The translations under genes and the position numbers were made by a program. A DNA stretch of 64,000 nt, taken from assembly GCA_025024175.1 (NCBI GenBank), contig QCXZ01000001.1, positions 124,001 to 188,000 on the forward strand. Direction: 5' to 3'. This document shows, piece after piece, positions 23,340 to 50,880 of the stretch. The notes under the pieces are model-generated. The model did not search any database and was not told the DNA's origin. It saw only the letters and a list, made by a program, of their open reading frames with translations. The stretch's first letter is position 1, and each line of letters starts with the position of its first letter. The stretch comes from Rhyzopertha dominica (Eukaryota; Arthropoda; Insecta; Coleoptera; Bostrichidae).

Positions 23340-26300
23340 TTAAATCTTAATACTTTTCTCAAACCTCTTTGCAAGGGTGTCCAAGAAATCCTGTGTGTTT
23401 AAGAACATTCCATCTTTCACATTTTTTACACCTCCATGAATGGCTGCTGCTAAATCTTTGGTCATGCTCCCAGATTCCACAGTTTCGACACAAACTTTTT
23501 CCAGAGTAGATGCAAACTTTTGGAGTTCAGGGACGTTATCCAATTTTCCACGATGGGACAGACCTCGAGTCCATGCAAAGATTGAAGCAATGGGATTCGT
23601 TGATGTCTGTTGCCCCTTTTGATGCATTCTAGAAAAAATATACAGTAAAGTATAAACCAAAATGTATATGCCAACGGATGTTAGAAAAGGACTAATTCCC
23701 TTCAAACAAAAGGTATACGATGAGGATGAGAAGCAAAAACAAACGAAGAACTAAGGCAAAGAATTCTTAGCAAACTTCACCATTATAAAAAAAGCATTTT
23801 GAAACATCAAAGGCCAGAATTTTTACAAAAGTGAGAGTAGCAACTGACTACGGGGAGGATTATATTCTAAAATAATTAACCTTTTTGTAAATGCTATTTT
23901 TAATCAGTTTCCTAACCAGTAGTTTAAGGAATAAACTTATTGCATTTGTAAGGATTTATTGTTTACACATGATTTACACATTGCGTGAATTTATTTGGTC
24001 TCTTAAAATATGTTGTCTGAATTTATCCATTTCCCATTTTTAGTGCTACATGAATTTTTATCTATCTATCTACATGGAGAAACGTATTTCCCACCATTTC
24101 TTTAAAACATATAGGTACTGCATTTAGGATTTTGTTATGACTAGAATTTCCAGACTTTTTAAAAATGTTTAAGTTTTTGTTAGATTGTAGTGATGCACGA
24201 CTGACAGAGTTGGGTCGTTCATGACTGAGTCATTCAATTTGAACGCCTGATATTTTAATTCATTTAATTCAGCTCACAGCTACTGAATCAGTGTCATTCA
24301 TGGATCAAATTCAAATTACAAATTAAATAAAATTATAAATACAAACAAGCAAGACTGAGTATGCTGTATTTTCGAGAAACATTTACCTGTAATGCCTAGT
24401 AACAGTTCCATGAGCAGCTTCAGCTTCAATGGTCTTTCCATCGGGGCACATAAGCACAGATGTCATCAACCCCAATGAACCATAGCCTTGAGCAACAATA
24501 TCTGACTGCACATCACCATCATAGTTTTTACAGGCCCACACAAATCCACCTGAAGACTTCAATCCTTGTGCAACCATGTCATCAATTAAACGATGCTCAT
24601 AGACCATTTTCTTTTCGTCAAATTTTGATTTATAGTGCCTAGAAGAAAAAATATTTATGTCTGATGAAAATTAAGAAGACAATATAAGTATGTACAAATT
24701 TAAACGTTGAAAATTAAACGTGGATACCTTGAATTTATTCTTGTTGACTAAAAATGGAAAGCAACTTTCAAACCAGCAAAAACATGGCTGGGCCAAAGAA
24801 TTAGTCATAATTCATATGTATACAGAAATGCTTACTTCTCGAAGACTTCTTGGAAAATATCCTTAAACCTTCCATCATATTTTTTAAGGATTGTGTTTTT
24901 TGTAGACATATACAATGGCCACCCCTTCTGAAGAGCGACCTGGAATGAAGAGTGAGCAAATGCTCTGATGCTGTCATCCAAATTGTACATGCCAAGTGCG
25001 ATACCACTGCTTTTGAAAGTGAACAAAGGGAATTTCTTCACTTCTCCATCATCTGCAGTGTATACCATTTCCACCTGCCAATAAAAATGATGTACCACTT
25101 GCTTATTTATGCAGTGAACATGAAACACTCACCTTTCCAGGTTTAGGAACTAAAAAATCTTGCGCTTTATATTGGTCACCATGGGCATGACGACCTATGA
25201 CTATAGGCAGCTTCCAACCAGGTACCAGTTTTGGAATGTTTTTACATATAATAGGTTCTCTAAATACAGTACCTCCCAGAATGTTTCTGATTGTTCCATT
25301 TGGTGAACGATACATTCTCTTTAAATTGAATTCTAAAAAAGAAATGTACAATTAAAACAATTAATTACCACATAGATAAAACAGACCCTTCATTCTTCCT
25401 TCATCTGGAGTGATAGTGGCACATTTAATACCTACATTGTGTTTTAAAATTGCATTTGCTGCATCTACAGTAACTTGGTCATCAGTCTTGTCTCTGTAAC
25501 GAAAAAAGAGATGAATCAAAACAGAGAAACAATGTCGTTTTTAAAATGTATACCTGTTTGGTAAACCTAAGTCAAAGTATTTACACTCTACCTTGACATA
25601 AGGAAATATGAGGCGCTCTTTAATTTTTTGCCATATGATTCGAGTCATTTCATCTCCATCCATTTCAACAATTGGGTTCTTTGCAACAATTCTTTTGGCC
25701 GAATCTGAAATGAAACATCATCTTTCCACTATAATACACCCTTGTGAAAGAAACAACAAGTTAAACTAAGAATTTTTACAGTGGCAGTCAAAAAAATCGT
25801 GTATGTACAACACAAAAATTAAGTAACAGTAATTATTTATTTATTGTTTTTGAAGGTTCATGCTACTTTTCGAAGAGGTTATTTTTTTTGTCATCCCAAG
25901 TCTCAGGCGGGATGGGAATCTGCAGCCCGCAGCCTCAGAGACCAGAAGCAGACACTCTACCTTGTTCACATCTGTTTTTTACACTTAAAACAATAATTTT
26001 GTTTAAATTTTACTGGTTTGCATCTGCCCTTATGCATTCACAAAGCTATGGACTTTTTCTAGTTTAGAAATAATAAAATTTTTATTATTTTCTCAAAAAC
26101 TGGCATTTTTACTTTTCAGACTGCCAAACCTATCAAAGTATATAATCAATCTAGCGAAAAAAACTGTGTATCGGATTTTTTTGGCTGCTACTGTACATAT
26201 TATAGTCCTGACAGATAAATTATGCACAATTCAAAAAGTTTTACATAGGATTTATGAAAAATCACATCCACCCAAAAATAATATTACCATAATTATACTG

Positions 26301-29300
26301 CTGCGTTGAAAAAATCAGTACAAAGAATAATAATTATATCTACAAAAAGTGATACCAAATGCTCAGTCTCGCTTGCAAGTTGTCAAAACTTAATTTTAAT
26401 TCTAGTTCTCCACTTTTTGTTATAGTGAAATAAAAATAGTTGGTTATCTAGAAAGCAGCCACCTATCTGGAATTTAAGAGCACAGTACTTTCACATATAA
26501 AAATTAGCACCTACACACTTATTTCTATAAGTTTAAAAAATAGTGAAATTTAATTCTACACCTTAACGTGACTCGAAGACATCATTGTACACATGTTTGT
26601 ATAAAAAATTCTCTCTTTATTTTGAATGGTGATTTTGTAAAAAAATAAATGGCAAAAATTCAAATACGAGGCGGATTCGTAAAGCGAAAGCATTTTTAAA
26701 TATGATAAAATAAACACAGCTTAGGTTTGTCACAACTTTTAGCATGCTACTATTAGAAAATTTTCTAATATGCTCGGAGTGTTACTACAAATATCACAAA
26801 TGTTTGCAACAAACGTGGTTAGATTTGTACTTTAAAATTAAACCCTCCCAATGCCCCTTTCTGATTTTTTTTATATTAATATTGTATTTGTTGGATTACA
26901 GTTTAATATTTACGCTCTATTTATATGTTTAAGGTAAGTGTTTGATTTACAGTTGATAACAATAAAGTGAAAATAGTATATTTTTGTTTGGTGGTTCATT
27001 TCATAATGCTGCTATCAAGTAACACAAAAAGTATATGTATTTTTGAAAACCTTATTCGGTTCAGATTACAAAAAAAGAAATCAGAATGATCAGATAATAA
27101 ACTTTTAAATATGTTCAGGGGGCTTGTCTTATCAAAACCCCTCCTTTGGTAATAACTTAGAACTCAGAAAATATGGTTAAAAATACTGTTATCTTATTTG
27201 TTTTAAAAATGTTGTTGATTAAGAGACATATTAGCTTGTCAACTGAAGTACCCACGGTATCTATCTATTTGACATGATTTATGTATAAAGCGTGCCAAAA
27301 TGCTTTGCAGATTAATTCTATTTTGGTCAAGGATTAAAAGTTTTATATGCTTTAAACAAACAAACAACTTAAGTAGCTTCTATGGGAATCACCTTGACAG
27401 GACTAAATTGCTATTCAACCATAACACCAAAGCAGGTGATTTTCAACTTGTTTAGTAACAATTACAGATAACTCCACTTAAGGATAATAATTGTTGCCAT
27501 ATGTCATGCTACAAAAATGTCACCAGTAGATGGCAGCAACTTACAAAGATATGATTTTTATATTTTTGCTAAATTCGTTGTGTAATATTCGATTTGGCAA
27601 AATTTAAGGTCCCTTAGAGCAGAAAACAAATAAATGTGTGGTAGAATTTACAGTTTATTGTAACAATAAGTCGGAAGTTGCCGATTTTGCTGCTTCTGTT
27701 TCTATACACTACCGTCTCATTCATTATATGCAAGCTATGAACAGATACCATAACTGTATGATATGCCAGTTTTATAAAAATCTTTTATGAAAGCACATAC
27801 GACAATCTAATTTTAATTTATAATTCACCAGGAAATTGAATACAAAAATGGGCGATTATATGTTACAATAATTATTTAACATCAAAAACAGAAAACAAGC
27901 CAGTAAGTCAACAACATACTCCATCACAGCTGTGTTCTAAGGGGCTGTTTGTGTGATATTATGTCATATTTAGATTACAGTTTTACAATATTCACTAAAA
28001 CAATATAAGGCAATCAATTATTATCAATCAACTTGTGCCTTATCTACAAAATATTACCAGGATCAGCAATTTTATTGGCCTTCCATAAAAAAATATATTG
28101 GCATAAAATGACAAATAGAAACTTTTATTATCTCCTCTATTCCAAACTAGAAAGAGTGATAATTTAAAAATGATAGCGTTTACCTAAACTACAGCATAAA
28201 TAAACCATTTCAGGAGACATTTTTGTTAGGATTATAAATCCTGATTACCACTGCCATACATATTTTTTCATAACAACGTGACCACCTGTACAACTGCGAC
28301 TGGTAAAGCTGATAACATTAATAAGCAAATGAAGTTGTACAAATCAAAGCAATTTAAATGAATCAAAAAATAAAGATCTTTGGGAAATCAGGAAGTGATA
28401 TTGATGCAACTAATTTTTTACTTGCATATGAAGAAATATAAATATATAAATTTCTTCTCAAATAATAAGACAAGTAATGTAAATACACTCTGTAAATACT
28501 TTCCTAGTTTCCTACTTTAAAGGATTCTTTTTTAAATTATTATGTTTTAATGTACACTGGTATGGCAGAAAGTAATTATTGTATTTACCTACAATTCACC
28601 AATAGATTCAATACTGCATTAAAAAGGCTACTGGTTAATTGAATATTTTAATGCAGTGCTATGAAGTAATTTTTGAATGTATTAGTATCTAAGGTTATCA
28701 TTTTAGGTAATATAAAATAAATGATATATATGATTACTTTGAGTTATGAGCAAATAAAATGCAATGTAATTGTTAGTTTTGCTGTTGATACATATGCAAT
28801 ATTGCAAATATGCTATGTTAAGAACCCGCTTATTCTGAAAACACACTTCAATAATAAAACAACTAAAAATGTCAACAAAATAGCTAGGTAGTACTTTTGT
28901 GTTTGGTAAAATTTCAGAGCCTGCTTTGAACAGTAGTGAATGAATTAAAATTAGAAAAAAAAATATTGTAAGTTTGTAATTTAATTTTATAAACAAAACT
29001 GCACAGTTTTATTGCTTTCTTAAGACACATCTGCTAATGTAGAATATTCCTTATTTATTAACAACTTTAAAATTAGCTAAGCTGGTTGAACTTCACTTAC
29101 AGCATGCTTAAAAACTGTACAGTAATGTTATCATTTATAAATAGCTAAACAAGAAACAAGGAAAGCTGCACAATAAAAGAATAAAGAGCATGCAGTGTGT
29201 AACAAACAGGGTTAATGTTCTTTAAAACAGGTTTAACGAATAAATTCAGAAAGCAAGATCCCATGTTGCTGAGGTAACTGGAAATGCATGTAACAACCTT

Positions 29301-30238
29301 GCGAGTTATTTTGGGTGAAGTAATTGGTGAGATGCTGATATGCCAGTCCAATAAACTTTATCTAAAAATCCATACACAAACACTCATCTACTTGCTCACG
29401 TAACCTGGATTCATCTACANAAACAAACTCGGGTCCAAGAGCAATAAACAACTTTAACAAAATAAAAAGTAACATAAAAATTAAATTAAGAATAATTCGG
29501 CATTATCTGAACACGTTTTTGAGTTTAATCATAAATTTAATTTAGATGGTGCTGTTTAACGAAATGGTCCAATCTTTTTATAATTCTAATTCTATAAATC
29601 AAAGAACTGATTTTGACTGTGTATGTTTAAAATTACTATACGTTTAATTTATTATTTTGGCACTGATGAAGTTAAACAGTTTTTTTGTAATATTTAAACT
29701 ATACTGTAGAATTATGTCTAAGACCTTGGGCACTTATTCTGAATATTAGAAGTAATAAATCTTTTTTGTTACTGCCTGCAATTCCTAAAGCTTGGCTTTC
29801 TACAAAGAGCCCACTTGTTGCGTTCATTTACTAGAGTGTAATACCCGAAACTTAATTCTACAGTTTTAGGGTATACTGTAAACACATAATAATTAGCTTT
29901 TACCAATCAAGGAATTCCTTCTAATCTACAGTTACCCAATAACCCAATGTCTGGGTCAAGGAAAAGCGTTTACAAACATTCACATGAGATGAACTATGAA
30001 CAGGATCAAAGAACATTCTCTAATAAAATCAAAGTTTTCAAAATCAGTACTTTTTTTAATAAAATATAGGTACTAATTTTAAACTTAGCTGGTAGGATAT
30101 TATCTTGTACAGGTAGAAGAGGTAGTATGCTATAAAAACTTGTAGGTAATACTTACAGTGTCTGAGCGGTGGTGCAATTCCATTTTTGGTTTGGATGGTA
30201 GTAACAGATTTTGAAAACTTGGTGAGGGTACCTGCCAT
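23340..30238 (-). CDS. Idh: Isocitrate dehydrogenase [NADP], mitochondrial-type isoform
   Basis: Oxidatively decarboxylates isocitrate to 2-oxoglutarate, producing NADPH. Seven coding exons: 30238-30157, 25704-25554, 25493-25387, 25332-25133, 25074-24836, 24638-24387, 23628-23340, giving 439 residues. The core opens [20 protein letters not shown]. Further family blocks are [54 protein letters not shown] and [13 protein letters not shown], which together cover substrate, Mg2+ and NADP sites. The first exon encodes [18 protein letters not shown], a basic, acid-free leader typical of mitochondrial import. A 4.45-kb first intron follows. In other insects one gene can make cytosolic and mitochondrial forms from alternative first exons; I could not identify a cytosolic first exon. 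Confidence 0.96.
25779..26193. mobile_element. Tc1/mariner-type element remnant (non-autonomous)
   Basis: The left end reads CAGTGGCAGTCAAAAAAATC and the right end, inverted, CAGTAGCAGCCAAAAAAATC. The similarity resembles Tc1-type CAGTG...CAAAAA ends. TA dinucleotides flank both sides (25777-25778 and 26194-26195), the expected target duplication. At 415 bp without a transposase frame it is a deletion derivative or MITE. It lies in Idh intron 1 and carries a tRNA-like stretch. Confidence 0.75.
25891..25964 (-). repeat. tRNA-like, SINE-type sequence inside the Tc1-like element
   Basis: On the minus strand it begins GGTAGAGTGTCTGCTTC, resembling a tRNA A box, and about 30 bp later has GGGCTGCAGATTCCC, a degenerate B box. 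It ends GCCTGAGACTTGGGATGA. It is much more GC-rich than its surroundings. I read it as a decayed tRNA-derived SINE head rather than a functional tRNA, because no full acceptor stem forms. Confidence 0.5.
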
Positions 30239-33200
30239 TATTTAGCAGTTAAAACTATCAGGGACAGGCAACTGTTCTCAAAACTTCACAGCGATTTCGT
30301 CTCTTAGTTTTTAAACCAGACTGAATTAAAAGCAATCAAGTACAGCGAACGCACTCGATGACTGGCGAAGGTTTAGGTTAGCTTGTTGATAGTACGCCTA
30401 CCATTGGGGTTTCGGCCGACTAAAATAAAAATCGCGTTCAAAGTGCCTGTTGATAATTTAATCAAAGCAACGTGCATACTACACGTTTGATATTAATGGA
30501 GTTTTGAACCCGCACTGTATTAATTTATATTATAACTGACATTTTTGAAACACGTGCCTACCAGATTTATACACATGCTAACTGAATAAAACACATTTGA
30601 ATACAATAACAGCAGGTTTATTATATATTTCATCCTGGACATAAGACATAAGCAGGCTCGATTCGTGGAATGAAAGAGGGGGAGGTCTTATCCAAAATAA
30701 CGATATAAAGAGAAAAACGTATTTTTACACAACAGCACCGCTCAAATATTTTTTTTCGTTACTACCTATTATTTAGTCTGACGGAACATACGATAACGGT
30801 TTGCTAATACCTCCTTACCTTTTTTAAGAACAGCTGTACAATTTATAATCTACACCTATAACAAATAAATACTAAATTACTTACAACATATACTTTTCAA
30901 TACCTTTATTAGCTTCAATTTGCACAAAATCATGCAAGCAAATAACTGCCATGAGCATTACCTAAGACGTATCACTTTATGTTGGAAAACATTAAAACAT
31001 ATTTTGGTAGCTTATTTCATAAGAGCTTTCTAAAACAGTGCAGAAAGTATTATTTTTCTTAAAAATTTCCTGAGTTATTGATTTCTGAAGTTATGGTGCA
31101 TCATGATTTCAATGGTCCATAACAATTTTATGTCAATTTTAAATAATAATTCTTTAATAAGCCCTGCTGTTGTTCAGTGTCTTGTTTGACCATTTATTAC
31201 TCATTATACATAAAAATCCTTTCAATATACCTATGCTATGGAAGCAGCTACCTATATACTAAGTATGAAAAATGATAGGAGTTTATAAACGCATATTAGA
31301 TAGATCTACCTAGGTACCTATACATAATTAATAACATTTATCAAAAGCGTCATAATACAGGTACCATGTAAACATACTAGGTATGCACCCAACAAAAATT
31401 TTGCCCCGGGCTGTACCAGTCTCATTTTATTTTATCTCATCCTGTAGGTTGGTTGGGCTAGGACCGCAGCCAGGACAAACCAGTGGGGTTAATAAACCTT
31501 GTTTGTGCCGGCAAAAATCCTGGGGGTGGTTAGGTGGTTGGAAGCTGCATTGTGTTTGTTTATGGCTTGTGCGCTGCAGCCATCTGTACCTTGTCTTGAA
31601 GGTGTACGGGGAGAACGCGATTGAAGGTAATAAATCCACATTTTTTAATATACTATTAGCTTCTTAGTTTGAAACTATCTAATTTTTATTTATAGAGCAT
31701 GTTTGTAAAAGATCTTCCTGGTTCTCGTACTATTATTCTTTAAATAGGTTCTACCTACTACCTTCCACTTTGTTGCTTATTATGTATAGAAATCAAACAA
31801 CGTAGGTTTCTAGCTCCAACAGTTACCTAAATAAATAACGAAATATTAAGCTGCAGATGATAATCATCTTGTTTATGTGTTGTGTAAATAGACAAAGTCC
31901 TAGTTGACTGTATAATTTGCTTGTATATACCTAATTCTTGGAGTTAATACGCTGTCAGGAATCCTATTTTATGGTCCATTGTGTAGCATACCGTGTTAAA
32001 TAACAAGAAAATTTATATTTGCGATAAACAGTTTTTCGTGTTTTAATACCATGTCGGCTAAAACCTGATATCTATGTATATATATATATAAATAAAATTT
32101 ACTTATTTGCAAGTTGTAGGTTTCTAAACTCATGCGGCCGAAGTGTTAGCAGCTATAGATATCACAGATAAATTAATTAATTCATCTATGCCTATATCTA
32201 TAGGTGATTACCTACATAAATGATTATTGTATAGATCGGTACCAGGTAGGTACTTATTAAGCCATGTGGTAGTAACCCCGTAATATCATAAGATTACTTC
32301 CTACCTGCCTATGTTCATATCTATTGGTATTCTAGATAACAGAACTATAAAGATTTAAACAACTCGTATGTCGTGCTGTGTGAAAACGATTTGCAAATAT
32401 TTGTTTAAGTAATGGCAAAATCATAAAAGAACCGATAAACACGTGTTGTTTGTATATAGTACGATATCGTATATTATTGGCACAAAACTTTAATCCTCAT
32501 TGGTTGCTAGGTAGTTGTTTCCTAGTTACCTATTGAATCATTGGTCGCCCCGTTCACTCCGCGTTTCTGTCAAAATGCGAATTTGTTGTTTATACCATAT
32601 GCCATTTTATAATCATTAAAATAACCTCTGATGCGGAAGCGCAAATTAAATACCTAATTTGGAAACGAGAAAAATGTTATTTTATCAGAGAGCTCGTTTA
32701 GATCTAACGGTCTTTTTAAAGACCATCATTCAAAGCTACAAAGAGCTCAAATGTGCAGAATTTTGGCCACGCCTCTTATTTAACATGGGTTATAAAACAT
32801 AAGTTGTAAAAATTTCTGCCCTGGGTTTGAAGATCAACTTTATAATTTCGGTAATATCAAAGGCGTATTGGACTTGAGCATTCCATCTTGCTTATTTGTC
32901 AAATGTTTTTCTGATGTGCTTATTTAATTTCAACATATTCCAAAAGCTTTAGTTTTTTACCATTTCTTTGGCAATGTAAGGCTTTGATGTTGTTTTGATG
33001 GAATGGCCAGCAAAACATGTTATGGTTTTATCACTTACTTAACTTACCATCTTTTTTTAATAGCTCGTCTACCCGATTGTCCTACATAATATATAATATA
33101 ACATTGCATGCATTTTAGCTGGAAAATACTGCTTTTGTTTACCTCTACCACTTATTATATTCAGAATCTATTGAACTATTTTTAACATATTACAGCATTC

Positions 33201-34568
33201 ATTGTATTTGAGCTTTATATTGTTTTTTTTTAAGTATTTGCCCACAAAGTTTGTTTTNCAGTTATCATTAAAAACNACCTGTTTAATGGTTGTTAATTAT
33301 TTTTCAATATGGTATATTGATTTGAATATGGTGGAATTATTACATGTGACTGTGGGGTTTTTCTATAAACAAAGTCAATTCTGTTATTCTTCATTATTAA
33401 CACAGATAAGTCCAGAAAACAAAGAAGGATTGGTGTTGTCTAGTTGTTTACAATAATTCATGTGAATTATCTTCGTAAATTTAATTATTTTATTTGTTGT
33501 TTATTCACATAAACTACATTTTTTATACTGGCCTATTTTTATGTCAAGCTCATGTGTATGATAACTATATAACTTACAAGTTGTGACAAATAATTAATTC
33601 TCGTGTAATAGGGTGTTGCACTTTAATTTTGATAAAGCATATAATAGGACATGGTTGTTAAAATTTTACTGTGTACTAAAATTAATTGTGATATTTGGTT
33701 TGTTTTCCTATAATAATATTTAACATTATTTGTAGTAGTGGAAATTATAATATTGAATAGCATAAAATCATACTAATAATACTATCCAAATAGTGTAAAT
33801 GTCAACAATTTATAAGAAAGGAGAAGGAAAATACTGCATCAAGTTATTGCACTATGAAAATATTGCTGATAAGATATTAACAATTGGATATTTTAACTTT
33901 TATTTTTATATCACTTGCAAATTATTTTATTATTTCATCTATGGATTTAATTGATACTTAGCAGAGAGTTTAACTCAACTTTTAAAAGAATCTACAACCC
34001 TTCATGCAGTGTATCTTTTAAGAGATCTGAAATGACAATCTGGTTGTTCATAATAATTGTAGATCATGGGAAGACAGTCTATATTACACTGCTGTTTATG
34101 TACTTTATAATCACATAATTTTGAGAGAAAAGTGTGTAGTGTAGTGACTAGAATTCACTAACAAAATATTTATTTTATGAAAACCAAAAGATCTGTATAT
34201 TCTGAAAATATACTACTACTATATAGACTAATTTTACGCTAACTGCTTATTTAATAGAATTCTTGCATACTGTTTTTATAGCTCTTTACCCATGGCTATT
34301 CAACAATTATACGCTTGAACAGCTGTTGAAAGGTACATCTCTCATTATCAGCTGTATTAATTTTGGTGGAGAAAGTTACTTTATTCAGTAGGCCATTTTA
34401 ATTGTTTCTGATTTTGACAGGCATTTGATTGCTGCACTGTCAGCAGACCATTAGAAATCCTTGTCAAGATCTAGTTCCTTGCTTGCTATAAATAATTTTC
34501 ACTAAGAAAACATATTTTCATTACAGGATGTACGAGTGTTGACCAAGACGATATTTAGTAAAATTACA
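30239..34568. other. Divergent intergenic region between Idh and Nnt
   Basis: This 4.3-kb region separates two genes transcribed away from each other, so both promoters lie within it. A 3' splice site ends at 34526 (TTTCATTACAG), 43 bp before the Nnt start codon, implying at least one upstream Nnt 5' UTR exon here. Most of the interval is AT-rich without coding signal. A GC-rich patch at 31383-31667 stands out, and TAGGTA/TACCTA words are frequent at 31200-32350. Confidence 0.6.
31383..31667 (+). other. GC-rich patch with 94-codon open frame, unidentified
   Basis: About 31400-31625 is clearly more GC-rich than its AT-rich surroundings, and both strands are open (plus 31383-31667, minus 31427-31639). 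Neither translation matches a family I recognise. A decayed repeat or an exon-like relic is likelier than a gene, since no splice partner or regulatory context is visible. Confidence 0.3.
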
Positions 34569-41443
<6,875 letters not shown>

Positions 41444-42279
41444 ACTATCCGAAATTGTAATTTTAATATTTGTGTATGTGTAAGTCAAATTGATGCCATT
41501 CTAATTTTTATAAGCTTCTAATTACTAAATATGAAAATAATTTTAAGCCTGGAAGTATTTCATGTATTGTTAGTTAATTAAACCCATGTGAAATTAAAAA
41601 TACTGTTGATACCTTAAAATTGATATTAATGGCTGTTATCATGTGCACTTGCTAGAATATTACTAGTTTTCTAAATATTCAACAGACACAAGTGCTTGAT
41701 ACCTTTTTGTAATTTTTGAGAAAATTTGCTTTTATTAACACTGATCTTATGTGCACATCAATTTATATACCACCTTAAACGATAATTGTACTGATGGTCT
41801 TGCTTTTATAAAATTTTATTAGGCATTCAAGATAAATTTTGACTAATATTTTTGTATTGTTTTTAAAAGGTATTTTGTAGGTGTACGTTTTATGAAATAA
41901 ATTCTCTTATCCTTGAGTGATTTTTCTTCTTGCTATGGAATAAAGTTTTGTAGAACAATTCCAGGTTTTATTTAAACACAGTGTTATACTTGCTATGAAC
42001 ATTTATTTAAAAACTCTTAACCAGACAATAAACTTTATGGAATCTTATTGATAAACGACACATCTCAACTACCTACAATTCTTCATTACGGTGCTCCAAA
42101 CTTCTGGATATAGCACTAGAAGTAATATTTAGTATTAGAAAAAAATTGTTGACTTACCACGATATTACTAATCTAGCCATCTCTGGTGTGAAACTTTTTA
42201 TTATATACATTACGTTAGTGCAATGTTTACTTTGTTTTTGTTTTACCATAAGTTATCAACATCAATGGCTACACTAGTA
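41444..42279. other. Convergent intergenic region between Nnt and the ABCC gene
   Basis: Nnt and the ABC transporter end towards each other across 836 bp. The Nnt 3' UTR occupies the left part, with poly(A) signals at 41896 and 41939. On the minus strand, 42079-42200 contains splice-like signals and a short frame ending HRNEEL, which could be an alternative terminal exon of the transporter. Confidence 0.55.
41896..41901 (+). terminator. Nnt: Poly(A) signal for Nnt (second at 41939-41944)
   Basis: AATAAA occurs twice, 453 and 496 bp past the Nnt stop codon, with no earlier exact hexamer noticed. Confidence 0.5.

Positions 42280-50880
<8,601 letters not shown>

Larger units (their letters stand above)
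25705..30156 (-). other. Idh: Large first intron of Idh
   Basis: This 4.45-kb intron is AT-rich. It contains the Tc1-like element at 25779-26193, but I see no convincing internal gene. The longest frames (for example 28703-28996) are low-complexity hydrophobic translations of AT-rich DNA. An alternative promoter or first exon could sit here unseen. Confidence 0.6.

Noticed and set aside
24190..24330. Repetitive-looking stretch with TCATTCA/TGAATGA words in an Idh intron
   Set aside because: It resembles decayed transposon DNA, but I found no inverted ends, target duplication or second copy in the window.
29660..29680. CACTGATGAAG resembling a hammerhead core
   Set aside because: No stem II, GAAA or stem I partners around it, and no similarity to the three repeat copies.
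31200..32350. Clusters of TAGGTA/TACCTA words
   Set aside because: Common background motif in several insect genomes; no regular period or boundaries to call a satellite.
34536..34568. In-frame upstream extension of the Nnt reading frame
   Set aside because: It would require a GTG start; the first ATG (34569) gives a proper mitochondrial leader and follows a splice acceptor and 5' UTR.
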